Assembly: GCF_031157275.1 (NCBI RefSeq)
Contig: NZ_JAVIFW010000008.1
Span: forward strand, 248,001 to 312,000
Length of the DNA: 64,000 nt
Reading direction: 5' to 3'
Source: Streptomyces sp. LHD-70
Lineage (GTDB): Bacteria; Actinomycetota; Actinomycetes; Streptomycetales; Streptomycetaceae
The first letter of the stretch is position 1; each line of letters starts with the position of its first letter. The notes beneath the pieces were generated by a model that saw only the letters and a program-made list of their open reading frames with translations, ran no database searches and was not told the origin of the DNA. Made by a program: the position numbers and the translations under genes. Below, in pieces: positions 51,387 to 59,744 of the stretch.

Positions 51387-52090
51387 CGCTCGCCCTCCCC
51401 CGAAGCCGAACCGGAACCCGAGCCGGAACCCGAACCCGACCCAGCACCCGAACCCGAACCGGCACCCGACCCGGAATCCGAACCCGAAGCCGAACCCGAA
51501 GCAGGAGGTGCGACAAGCCCGGTCTGCAGGGCCGCGGCCGACGGACGCCCCGCGGCGGAGTAGCGCTCGCCGAGGGACTCCTGGGCGATCTTCTCCTGGA
51601 GCTTGAGGATGCCCTGGAGCAGCGCTTCGGGGCGCGGCGGACAGCCGGGGACGTACACGTCGACGGGGATGATCTGGTCGACGCCCTTGGTCACGGAGTA
51701 CGAGTCCCAGTACGGGCCGCCGCAGTTGGAGCAGGCGCCGAAGGAGATCACGTACTTCGGCTCGGGCATCTGCTCGTACAGGCGCTTCACGGCGGGGGCC
51801 ATCTTGTCGGTGACCGTTCCCGAGACCACCATCAGGTCGGCCTGGCGCGGGCCCGGGGCGAACGGGATGACGCCGAGGCGGATGAAGTCGTGGCGGGCCA
51901 TGGACGCGGCGATGAACTCGATGGCGCAGCAGGCGAGGCCGAAGTTGAAGACCCACAGGCTGTAGCGGCGGCCCCAGTTGAGGACCACCTTCATGGGCTC
52001 TGGAGCGAGCCGGGCCAGCGGGCCGAGCTTGGAACCGCCCTCGTTCCCGCGCTCGCCCTCGCCGGGCTTCGGTCCGATGTTCACGTCCAT
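51383..52090 (-). CDS. nuoB: NADH-quinone oxidoreductase-type subunit B
   Basis: 235 residues from the ATG at 52090. All four ligands of cluster N2 are present: adjacent Cys54-Cys55 in FGLACCAIEF, Cys120 in FGACSNCGG and Cys150 in YVPGCPPRPEALL. After the conserved core (about residue 185) comes a Gly/Ser tail made almost only of GSGS repeats. It overlaps nuoA by ten bases. Electron-transfer function to quinone would normally require NuoD. Confidence 0.93.
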   Translation of the reverse strand: MDVNIGPKPGEGERGNEGGSKLGPLARLAPEPMKVVLNWGRRYSLWVFNFGLACCAIEFIAASMARHDFIRLGVIPFAPGPRQADLMVVSGTVTDKMAPAVKRLYEQMPEPKYVISFGACSNCGGPYWDSYSVTKGVDQIIPVDVYVPGCPPRPEALLQGILKLQEKIAQESLGERYSAAGRPSAAALQTGLVAPPASGSASGSDSGSGAGSGSGAGSGSGSGSGSGSASGEGER

Positions 52091-52473
52091 GCCAGGACGC
52101 CCTTCTTGTATGCGTACAGCAGGCCCACGGCCAGGAAGCCGAGGAAGATGAACATCTCCACCAGCGTCGTCGCGCCGTACTGCGGATCGGCGAAGACGGT
52201 GGCCCAGGGGAAGAGGAAGATCGAGTCGACGGCGAAGATCACGTACAGGAACGCATAGACGTAGTAGCGGACCTGGGTGTGGGCCCAGCCCTCGCCGACC
52301 GGGTCGACGCCGCACTCGTAGGTGAGGAGTTTCTCCGGGGTCGGTACGACGGGCCGCAGGAGACGGCCCGCGCCGAAGGCGACGGCGACGAAGAGCACGC
52401 CGATGACGGCGAGCAGTCCTACGACGGAGTAGCTCTGGAAGTAGTCCGCGGCGAGAACGGTCGGTCCCGGCAC
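52081..52473 (-). CDS. nuoA: NADH-quinone oxidoreductase-type subunit A
   Basis: 130 residues from a GTG at 52473 with AGGGG upstream. Three membrane helices and the conserved loop YECGVDPVGEGWAHTQVRYY; the last helix is FIFLGFLAVGLLYAYKKG. First gene of the operon, divergent from the histidine kinase genes. Confidence 0.92.
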   Translation of the reverse strand: MPGPTVLAADYFQSYSVVGLLAVIGVLFVAVAFGAGRLLRPVVPTPEKLLTYECGVDPVGEGWAHTQVRYYVYAFLYVIFAVDSIFLFPWATVFADPQYGATTLVEMFIFLGFLAVGLLYAYKKGVLAWT

Positions 52474-52491
52474 GTCGGCCCCTCGCTCCCT

Positions 52492-52527
52492 GATCTCGTT
52501 GTTCTCGTTGATCTCGTTGATCTCGTT
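52492..52527. repeat. 9-bp tandem repeat upstream of nuoA
   Basis: Four units of (GAT/GTT)CTCGTT at 52492, 52501, 52510 and 52519 lie about 20 bases upstream of the nuoA start, in what should be the 5' UTR or promoter of the operon. Confidence 0.8.
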
Positions 52528-52721
52528 GTTCCGGCGGTTCGGAAGAGTCCCGGCCGGTCAAGGGCGCGGTGTCCCTGTTCGACGATCTGTACGCACGGGA
52601 GTCTAGGCCCTGTTAAAGAACGGGTAAGCAGCCCCTTCACATGCAGGGTGGGGTTTTCCCCCGTCGGTCCCGGCGGCACACCTCATGGCGTCCGGTCCGC
52701 CCGCCCGGCAGGCTGTCCGTC

Positions 52722-53885
52722 ATGACCACCGGACAGCGCCCCCTGCCGCCCGCGCGGCTCGCGTTCGCGGGCCAGACGTGGAAAGAGGTCGCGCACCTCC
52801 TGCTCAATCTGCCGCTCGCGCTGTTCTCCTTCGTGTACGTGGTGGTCGTCGTGGCTGTCGGCAGCGCGCTCGCGGTCACCGTGATCGGCCTGCCGCTGCT
52901 CGGCCTCGGTCTGGCGGGCGCCCGCGGCCTCGGCTCAATGGAGCGGTCCAGGGCGCGCCGGCTGCTCGGCACGTTCGTGGACGAGCCGAGCCCGCTGCCG
53001 TTCCGGAAGGACGACGGCTTCCTCGCCCGGACCTGGGGGCGCCTGAAGGACCCGGTGGGCTGGCGGAGTCTGCTGTACGGGTTCGTACGGCTGCCGTGGG
53101 GCGTGCTGACGTTCACGCTCACCCTGGTCGCGCTGATCGTGCTGTGGCCGATGCTGCCGTTCGTCGTACGCGGGCTGAGCAACGCGGACCGGGCGATGGC
53201 GCGCGGACTCCTCTGCCCGTCCGACGAGTTGGAGCGGCGGATCGCGGAGCTGGAGTCGGACCGCGGCACGGTAGTCGACACCGCCGCCGCCGATCTGCGC
53301 CGGATCGAGCGCGATCTGCACGACGGGGCGCAGGCCCGCCTGGTCAACCTCGCGATGGGCCTCGGCCTCGCCAAGGAGAAGCTGCTCGAGGGGCAGGCCG
53401 ACGCGACCGTGGCGGCGATGGTCGACGAGGCGCACGGCGAGGTGAAGCTGGCACTCCAGGAGCTGCGCGACCTGGCCCGCGGCATCCACCCGGCCGTCCT
53501 CACCGACCGCGGCCTCGACGCCGCGCTCTCCTCGCTCGCCGCGCGCTGCACGGTGCCGGTCCGGGTGACGGTCGACCTGCGGGAGCGGCCCGCGCCGGCC
53601 ATCGAGGGCATCGCGTACTTCACGGTCTCCGAGCTGCTGCAGAACGTCAGCAAGCACAGCGGTGCGCGCTCGGCCTCGGTCGAGGTGTGGCGCGCGGACC
53701 GGCGGCTGCTGCTCCGCGTCGAGGACGACGGCCGCGGCGGTGCCTCGCTCGACGGCGGTACGGGCATGTCGGGGCTCGCGGACCGGCTCGGCGCGGTGGA
53801 CGGCCTGTTCGTCGTGGACTCCCCGGCGGGCGGCCCGACGACGGTCTCGGCGGAACTCCCCTGGCGCGACCGGTCGGACGGCTGA
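52722..53885 (+). CDS. Sensor histidine kinase (HisKA_3 type), first paralogue
   Basis: 387 residues from the ATG at 52722. Two hydrophobic pairs (LLNLPLALFSFVYVVVVVAV; LPWGVLTFTLTLVALIVLWP) form the membrane sensor region. The phosphoacceptor His is in RRIERDLHDGAQARLVNLA, and the ATPase domain has SELLQNVSKHSGARSASVEV (N box) and DDGRGGAS/GTGMSGLADRL (G boxes). Pairs with the NarL-type regulator at 55759. Closely related to the next kinase. Confidence 0.9.
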   Translation: MTTGQRPLPPARLAFAGQTWKEVAHLLLNLPLALFSFVYVVVVVAVGSALAVTVIGLPLLGLGLAGARGLGSMERSRARRLLGTFVDEPSPLPFRKDDGFLARTWGRLKDPVGWRSLLYGFVRLPWGVLTFTLTLVALIVLWPMLPFVVRGLSNADRAMARGLLCPSDELERRIAELESDRGTVVDTAAADLRRIERDLHDGAQARLVNLAMGLGLAKEKLLEGQADATVAAMVDEAHGEVKLALQELRDLARGIHPAVLTDRGLDAALSSLAARCTVPVRVTVDLRERPAPAIEGIAYFTVSELLQNVSKHSGARSASVEVWRADRRLLLRVEDDGRGGASLDGGTGMSGLADRLGAVDGLFVVDSPAGGPTTVSAELPWRDRSDG

Positions 53886-53920
53886 CGACACGGACTCGGC
53901 TGCCGTCCGGAGACGGTGCC

Positions 53921-54012
53921 GACTGCCGCCGGGAAACGGACCCGACTGCCGCCGGGAAACGGACTCGACTGCCGCCGGGAAACGGACCCGACCGCCATCC
54001 AGAACGGGCTCA
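53921..54012. repeat. 23-bp tandem repeat between the two kinases
   Basis: GACTGCCGCCGGGAAACGGA begins at 53921, 53944 and 53967, three copies differing at one base, with a degenerate fourth at 53990 and a degenerate one before. The rest of the 299-base gap shows no gene. Confidence 0.9.
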
Positions 54013-54184
54013 ACTCCCGTCCGGGGGTGGGGAAAACCCCCGGTCGAAGACGGCGACGGTCCTCATGGTGGGCGGGGCGGCGGCGGAGGAGGGTGGACGT
54101 ACCCCATCGGAACACCGAACACGCCCGCAGCCCACGCGCGGAAGCGGCCCACGCCCACGCCCACGAGCAGAAACGGATGACCTC

Positions 54185-55519
54185 ATGGCCATGGAGTACG
54201 GAGAGCGAACCCGGCCCGGGTATCCCGCGCGGCGCCCCCTGCTGCCGCCCGCACTGCGCGCTCCGGTCGAGGCGAGGACCTGGCGCGAGTTCGGGCATCT
54301 CCTCGTCAGCCTGCCGTTGAGCATCGTGATGTTCACGTACGCGGTGACGATGGTGGCGCTCGGCGCCGGACTGCTCGTCACGTTCCTCGGGGTGCCGGTG
54401 CTCGCCGCGGCGCTCGCGGGGTGCCGCGGTTTCGGCGTACTGGAGCGGGCGCGGGCGCGCGGGCTGCTCCGCCTCGACGTGGCGGAGCCGCGGCCGGTGC
54501 GGGCGGCCAAGCCCGGCGCGATGGCGTGGATCGGGGCGGTGCTGAAGAGCGGCACGTCCTGGCGGAGCCTGCTGTACGCGGTGCTGCACTTCCCGTGGGC
54601 GGTGTTCGCGTTCACGGTGGCGGTGACGTTCTGGTCGGTCGGCTGGTCGCTGCTCACCTATCCGCTGTGGCGGTGGGTGTTCCCGGCGTACGTGGGCGTG
54701 GACGGCATCCAGGTCTACGGCGAGGAGGGCGGGCGCAACAGCTTCTATCTCGACACCCCCTTCGAGATCGGCGCCACGGCCGCCGTCGGGCTGCTCGTCA
54801 CGCTGGTCACGCCGTGGCTGATCCGGGCCCTGACGACGGTCGACCGGGTCATGGTGGCCGGACTGCTCGGCGCCTCCCGCCTTGACGCCCGGGTGGTCGA
54901 GCTGGAGTCGGACCGCGGAGTGGTCGCGGACACGGCCGCCGCCGACCTGCGCCGGATCGAGCGGGAGCTGCACGACGGGGCGCAGGCCCGGCTCACCGGT
55001 CTGGCCGCGGACCTGGGCCTGGCGAAGGACAAGCTGAGCGAGGACCCGCAGGAGGCGGCCCGGCTCGTGGACGAGGCGCACGGCGAGGTGAAGCTGGCGC
55101 TCCAGGAGCTGCGCGACCTGGCCCGCGGCATCCACCCGGCCGTCCTCACCGACCGCGGCCTCGACGCCGCCCTCTCCGCCCTGGCCGCGCGCTGCACGGT
55201 GCCGGTCCGGGTCGAGGTGGACCTGCCGCACCGGCCGGCCGCGGCCATCGAGGGCATCGCGTACTTCACGGTCTCGGAGCTCCTCGCGAACGTCAGCAGG
55301 CACAGCGGTGCGCGCTCGGCCTCGGTGGAGGTGTGGCGGGTCGAGGACCGGCTGCTCGTGCAGGTCGCGGACGACGGCCGGGGCGGCGCCGACCCCGCCG
55401 CGGGTACGGGTCTCGCGGGTCTCGCGGGGCGGCTCGGCGCGGTGGACGGGGGCCTGGACGTGGACTCCCCGGCGGGCGGACCGACCCGGGTGACGGCCGA
55501 ACTGCCCTGGCGGGGTTGA
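54185..55519 (+). CDS. Sensor histidine kinase (HisKA_3 type), second paralogue
   Basis: 444 residues from the ATG at 54185 (an ATG two codons later is equally possible). Same design as the previous kinase but with a longer membrane part containing an extra loop (GVDGIQVYGEEGGRNSFYLD). Phosphoacceptor RRIERELHDGAQARLTGLA; N box SELLANVSRHSGARSASVEV. About 35 residues around EAHGEVKLALQELRDLARGI are identical to the first kinase. Confidence 0.9.
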   Translation: MAMEYGERTRPGYPARRPLLPPALRAPVEARTWREFGHLLVSLPLSIVMFTYAVTMVALGAGLLVTFLGVPVLAAALAGCRGFGVLERARARGLLRLDVAEPRPVRAAKPGAMAWIGAVLKSGTSWRSLLYAVLHFPWAVFAFTVAVTFWSVGWSLLTYPLWRWVFPAYVGVDGIQVYGEEGGRNSFYLDTPFEIGATAAVGLLVTLVTPWLIRALTTVDRVMVAGLLGASRLDARVVELESDRGVVADTAAADLRRIERELHDGAQARLTGLAADLGLAKDKLSEDPQEAARLVDEAHGEVKLALQELRDLARGIHPAVLTDRGLDAALSALAARCTVPVRVEVDLPHRPAAAIEGIAYFTVSELLANVSRHSGARSASVEVWRVEDRLLVQVADDGRGGADPAAGTGLAGLAGRLGAVDGGLDVDSPAGGPTRVTAELPWRG

Positions 55520-55525
55520 GAGTTC

Positions 55526-55600
55526 GCGTACGACGGGTGAGTCCACGTACGACCGTGAGAGTTCACGTACGACTGCCGAGAGGCCACGTACGACTGGCGA
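55526..55600. repeat. Degenerate 19-21 bp repeats after the second kinase
   Basis: CGTACGAC recurs at 55527, 55546, 55566 and 55587 within units of the form GAG(A/T)..CACGTACGACTG. They begin a few bases after the kinase stop and could also act as a multi-site operator for the response regulator, since the 8-mer contains the palindrome GTAC. Confidence 0.65.
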
Positions 55601-55758
55601 GGGACCTCCCTCCTCCAGGCTTCCACCCGGAGTCGACCCGGCCCGCCGACACTCGAAGCAATCCCGGCACTCGGGCGCAGCGGTGACCGAATGCTGGGAT
55701 GCTGGTTCCGTCGTCGGGGCGGGACCGGAGTGGGGGCGTACGGATCGTGGAGGACAGT

Positions 55759-56418
55759 GTGCGGGTGGTCATCGCCGAGGACTCGGTGCTGCTCAGGGAG
55801 GGCCTGACCCGCCTCCTCACCGATCGGGGACACGAGGTCGTCGCGGGAGTCGGCGACGCGGAGGCCCTGATCAAGACCGTTGGGGAGCTGGCCGCGCAGG
55901 ACGCGCTGCCGGACGTGGTGGTCGCGGACGTACGGATGCCGCCGACGCACACCGACGAAGGGGTACGGGCGGCGGTCGCGCTGCGGCGCAGCCATTCGGG
56001 TCTCGGCGTACTCGTCCTTTCGCAGTACGTGGAGGAGCAGTACGCGACGGAGCTCCTTGCCGGGTCGACCCGTGGCGTGGGCTACCTGCTCAAGGACCGG
56101 GTGGCCGAGGTGCGGGAGTTCGTCGACGCGGTGGTGCGGGTCGCCGAGGGCGGGACGGCCCTCGACCCGGAGGTGGTGGCGCAGCTGCTCGGGCGCAGCC
56201 GCAAGCAGGACGTCCTGGCGGGGCTGACCCCGCGCGAGCGCGAGGTGCTCGGCCTGATGGCGGAGGGGCGGACGAACTCCGCGATCGCCCGGCAGTTGGT
56301 GGTGAGCGACGGGGCGGTCGAGAAGCACGTCAGCAATATCTTCATGAAGCTCGGCCTGTCCCAGAGTGAGGGGGATCACCGTCGCGTTCTGGCGGTGCTC
56401 ACCTACCTCAACTCGTAG
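55759..56418 (+). CDS. NarL/LuxR-family response regulator
   Basis: 219 residues from a GTG at 55759 with GGAGG five bases before it. Receiver domain RVVIAEDSVLLREGLTRLL with phosphoacceptor Asp in VVVADVRMPP; C-terminal LuxR helix-turn-helix LTPREREVLGLMAEGRTNSA then VEKHVSNIFMKLGL. Likely partner of both kinases upstream. Targets may include the divergent nuo operon or korAB downstream. Confidence 0.9.
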   Translation: MRVVIAEDSVLLREGLTRLLTDRGHEVVAGVGDAEALIKTVGELAAQDALPDVVVADVRMPPTHTDEGVRAAVALRRSHSGLGVLVLSQYVEEQYATELLAGSTRGVGYLLKDRVAEVREFVDAVVRVAEGGTALDPEVVAQLLGRSRKQDVLAGLTPREREVLGLMAEGRTNSAIARQLVVSDGAVEKHVSNIFMKLGLSQSEGDHRRVLAVLTYLNS

Positions 56419-56657
56419 TTTGCTGACACCCTGTCAGATATGAAGTTCACCCCCGTCAGGTTCGCCGCCAGGGACGTCGCGGAGACCCTCGGAGAGACCC
56501 CCGGAGACGCCTCCGGGAACCCCTCGGGAGGAGTCTCAAAGTCACGTCCACGATGCGAGCGACCCCGGGAAGGGCACCCTCACAGACGTAGGGTGGCCCT
56601 GGGAGGACCGGTCGACCGGCGTCTCCCGTGCCGCAGCCTCGAGGGAGGTCCAGTTCA

Positions 56658-58589
56658 GTGACCAGCCAGGTCAGTAGCCATGCCGAGCAGGCCGACTCGG
56701 CCGTCGTGGGTGGACAGCGGAAGCCGTCCGGCGACAAGGAAGTGCGCCGTCTGGACCGGGTGATCATCCGTTTTGCGGGTGACTCGGGTGACGGTATGCA
56801 GTTGACGGGTGACCGGTTCACGTCGGAGACGGCGTCGTTCGGTAATGACTTGTCGACGCTGCCGAATTTCCCGGCCGAGATTCGTGCTCCTGCCGGGACG
56901 CTTCCGGGTGTGTCGAGTTTCCAGTTGCATTTCGCGGATCATGACATTCTCACGCCGGGGGATGCGCCGAATGTTCTGGTGGCGATGAATCCGGCGGCGT
57001 TGAGGGCGAACATCGCGGATGTGCCGCGGGGCGCGGAGATCATCGTGAACACGGACGAGTTCACGAAGCGGGCGATGCAGAAGGTCGGGTACGCGGATTC
57101 TCCCCTTGAGGACGGTTCGCTCGAGGGTTATCGGGTGCATCCGGTGCCGTTGACGACGTTGACGGTGGAGGCGTTGAAGGAGTTCGAGCTGTCCCGTAAG
57201 GATGCGGGGCGCAGTAAGAACATGTTCGCGCTTGGTTTGCTGTCGTGGATGTATCACCGGCCTACGGAGGGCACGGAGAGTTTCCTGAAGTCGAAGTTCG
57301 CGAAGAAGCCGGATATCGCGGCGGCGAACATCGCGGCGTTCCGTGCGGGCTGGAATTTCGGGGAGACGACGGAGGATTTCGCCGTCAGTTATGAGGTGGC
57401 GCCGGCGGCTGCGGCGTTCCCGACGGGCACGTACCGGAACATCTCCGGGAATCTGGCCTTGTCGTACGGTCTGGTGGCGGCGTCGCGACAGGCGGATCTG
57501 CCGTTGTATCTGGGGTCGTATCCGATCACTCCGGCGTCGGACATTCTGCATGAGCTGAGCAAGCACAAGAATTTCGGTGTGCGGACGTTCCAGGCCGAGG
57601 ACGAGATCGCGGGGATCGGCGCGGCGCTCGGTGCCGCTTTTGGCGGGTCGCTGGCGGTGACGACGACGTCCGGTCCGGGCGTGGCCCTGAAGTCGGAGAC
57701 GATCGGGTTGGCGGTGTCGTTGGAGCTGCCGCTGCTGGTGGTGGACATTCAGCGCGGCGGGCCGTCGACGGGTCTGCCGACGAAGACGGAGCAGGCGGAT
57801 CTGCTGCAGGCGATGTACGGCAGGAATGGTGAGGCGCCGGTGCCGATCGTGGCGCCGAAGACGCCGGCGGACTGTTTCGACGCGGCGATCGAGGCGGCGC
57901 GGATCGCTCTCACGTACCGGACGCCGGTGTTCCTGCTCTCCGACGGCTATCTGGCGAACGGCAGCGAGCCGTGGCGGATTCCGGAGGTGGATGAACTGCC
58001 GGATCTGCGGACGCAGTTCGCGCACGGGCCGAACCACACGCTGGACGACGGCACCGAGGTGTTCTGGCCGTACAAGCGTGATCCGCAGACCCTGGCCCGG
58101 CCGTGGGCGGTGCCGGGGACGCCGGGTCTGGAGCACCGGATCGGCGGCATCGAGAAGCAGGACGGGACGGGGAACATCTCGTACGACCCGGCCAACCACG
58201 AGCTGATGGTCCGCACCCGCCAGGCCAAGGTCGACGGCATCGACGTCCCGGACGTGGAGGTCGACGACCCGAGCGGCGAGGCTGAGCTGCTCGTTCTCGG
58301 CTGGGGCTCGACCTACGGCCCGATCACCGCCGCCGTGCGCCGGCTGCGGAACGCGGGACAGCCGGTCGCGCAGGTGCATCTGCGGCACCTCAACCCGCTG
58401 CCGGGGAATCTGGGCGGGGTGTTGAAGCGTTACCCCAATGTGGTGGTTCCGGAGATGAACCTGGGCCAGCTCGCCACGCTGATCCGGGCCAAGTACTTGG
58501 TGGACGCCCGGAGTTACACGCAGGTCAACGGCATGCCGTTCAAGGCCGAGCAGCTCGCCACGGTTCTCAAGGAGGCGCTCGATGGCTGA
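56658..58589 (+). CDS. korA: 2-oxoglutarate:ferredoxin oxidoreductase, subunit alpha (fused gamma-alpha)
   Basis: 643 residues from a GTG at 56658, preceded by GGGAGG. N-terminal gamma domain (IIRFAGDSGDGMQLTGDRFT) and alpha domain with YPITPASDILHELSKHKN and TTTSGPGVALKSETIGLA. With KorB it converts 2-oxoglutarate and CoA to succinyl-CoA, passing electrons to ferredoxin, an alternative to the oxoglutarate dehydrogenase complex. Codon use in 56760-58130 (many TTG, GGT, GAT, and G-ending codons) differs from korB and from the 3' part. Overlaps korB by eight bases. Confidence 0.93.
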   Translation: MTSQVSSHAEQADSAVVGGQRKPSGDKEVRRLDRVIIRFAGDSGDGMQLTGDRFTSETASFGNDLSTLPNFPAEIRAPAGTLPGVSSFQLHFADHDILTPGDAPNVLVAMNPAALRANIADVPRGAEIIVNTDEFTKRAMQKVGYADSPLEDGSLEGYRVHPVPLTTLTVEALKEFELSRKDAGRSKNMFALGLLSWMYHRPTEGTESFLKSKFAKKPDIAAANIAAFRAGWNFGETTEDFAVSYEVAPAAAAFPTGTYRNISGNLALSYGLVAASRQADLPLYLGSYPITPASDILHELSKHKNFGVRTFQAEDEIAGIGAALGAAFGGSLAVTTTSGPGVALKSETIGLAVSLELPLLVVDIQRGGPSTGLPTKTEQADLLQAMYGRNGEAPVPIVAPKTPADCFDAAIEAARIALTYRTPVFLLSDGYLANGSEPWRIPEVDELPDLRTQFAHGPNHTLDDGTEVFWPYKRDPQTLARPWAVPGTPGLEHRIGGIEKQDGTGNISYDPANHELMVRTRQAKVDGIDVPDVEVDDPSGEAELLVLGWGSTYGPITAAVRRLRNAGQPVAQVHLRHLNPLPGNLGGVLKRYPNVVVPEMNLGQLATLIRAKYLVDARSYTQVNGMPFKAEQLATVLKEALDG

Positions 58590-59688
58590 CACGACGACCA
58601 CGCACAGCTCCGAGCAGACGCAGACGCAGACTGAGCAGGCTCGGACGCTGCTGTCCCTCGTCCCCAAGGCCGAAGCCAAGCAGTCCATGAAGGACTTCAA
58701 GTCCGATCAGGAAGTGCGCTGGTGCCCGGGGTGTGGTGACTACGCGGTCCTGGCCGCCGTGCAGGGATTCATGCCCGAGCTCGGTCTCGCCCGCGAGAAC
58801 ATCGTCTTCGTCTCCGGCATCGGCTGCAGCTCCCGTTTCCCGTACTACATGAACACGTACGGGATGCACTCCATCCACGGCCGTGCCCCCGCCATCGCGA
58901 CCGGACTCGCCTCCTCCCGACGGGACTTGAGCGTCTGGGTCGTCACCGGTGACGGCGACGCCCTGTCGATCGGCGGCAACCACCTCATCCACGCGCTGCG
59001 CCGCAACGTGAACCTGAAGATCCTGCTGTTCAACAACCGGATCTACGGCCTCACCAAGGGCCAGTACTCCCCCACCTCCGAGGTCGGCAAGGTCACCAAG
59101 TCCACGCCGATGGGCTCCCTGGACGCCCCCTTCAACCCGGTCTCCCTCGCCCTCGGCGCGGAGGCGAGCTTCGTGGCCCGCACCGTCGACTCCGACCGCA
59201 AGCACCTCACCGACGTGCTGCGCCAGGCCGCCGCCCACGACGGCACCGCCCTGGTGGAGATCTACCAGAACTGCAACATCTTCAACGACGGCGCCTTCGA
59301 AGTCCTCAAAGACAAGCAGCAGGCCGAGGAAGCCGTCATCCGCCTCGAACACGGGCAGCCGATCACCTTCGGCACTGACAGCGCCAAGGGAGTCGTACGG
59401 GACACCCTGACCGGGGAGTTGAAGGTCGTGGACGTCACCGAGGACAACCGGTCGCAGATCCTCGTCCACGACGCCCACTCCGCGTCCCCGACCACCGCGT
59501 TCGCTCTGTCCCGCCTCGCCGACCCGGACACCCTGCACCAGACCCCGATCGGCGTGTTCCGCTCCGCCGAGCGGCCCGTCTACGACACCCAGATGGCCGA
59601 CCAGCTCGACGCCGCCATCGAGCAGAACGGCAAGGGCGACCTCGCCGCCCTCCTCACCGGCAACGACACCTGGACCGTCGTCGGCTGA
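58582..59688 (+). CDS. korB: 2-oxoglutarate:ferredoxin oxidoreductase, subunit beta
   Basis: 368 residues. [4Fe-4S] ligands in WCPGCGDYAV and FVSGIGCSSRFPYYM; thiamine diphosphate site GDGDALSIGGNH followed by NNRIYGLTKGQYSPTSE. Forms the catalytic unit with KorA. Translationally coupled to korA and followed by a strong terminator. Confidence 0.95.
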   Translation: MADTTTTHSSEQTQTQTEQARTLLSLVPKAEAKQSMKDFKSDQEVRWCPGCGDYAVLAAVQGFMPELGLARENIVFVSGIGCSSRFPYYMNTYGMHSIHGRAPAIATGLASSRRDLSVWVVTGDGDALSIGGNHLIHALRRNVNLKILLFNNRIYGLTKGQYSPTSEVGKVTKSTPMGSLDAPFNPVSLALGAEASFVARTVDSDRKHLTDVLRQAAAHDGTALVEIYQNCNIFNDGAFEVLKDKQQAEEAVIRLEHGQPITFGTDSAKGVVRDTLTGELKVVDVTEDNRSQILVHDAHSASPTTAFALSRLADPDTLHQTPIGVFRSAERPVYDTQMADQLDAAIEQNGKGDLAALLTGNDTWTVVG

Positions 59689-59706
59689 CGTTCACAGAAC
59701 GAGTGT

Positions 59707-59744
59707 GAGGCCCGGCCCTGAGCAGTGATTCAGGGCCGGGCCTC
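59707..59744. terminator. Bidirectional terminator between korB and the HxlR gene
   Basis: A perfect 15-bp stem (59707-59721 with 59730-59744) and 8-base loop. Its right arm includes the last codons of the convergent HxlR gene. Confidence 0.85.

Noticed and set aside
56440..56657. Small ORF between the response regulator and korA (MKFTPVRFAARDVAET...)
   Set aside because: No ribosome-binding site, Gly/Pro/Arg-rich ending, overlaps the korA leader; a CTGACA/TGTCAG palindrome at 56423-56437 is more likely regulatory or termination sequence.
56655..58700. A 681-codon minus-strand frame opposite korA
   Set aside because: Antisense to a well-supported gene; Arg/His/Gln-rich translation typical of a shadow frame.
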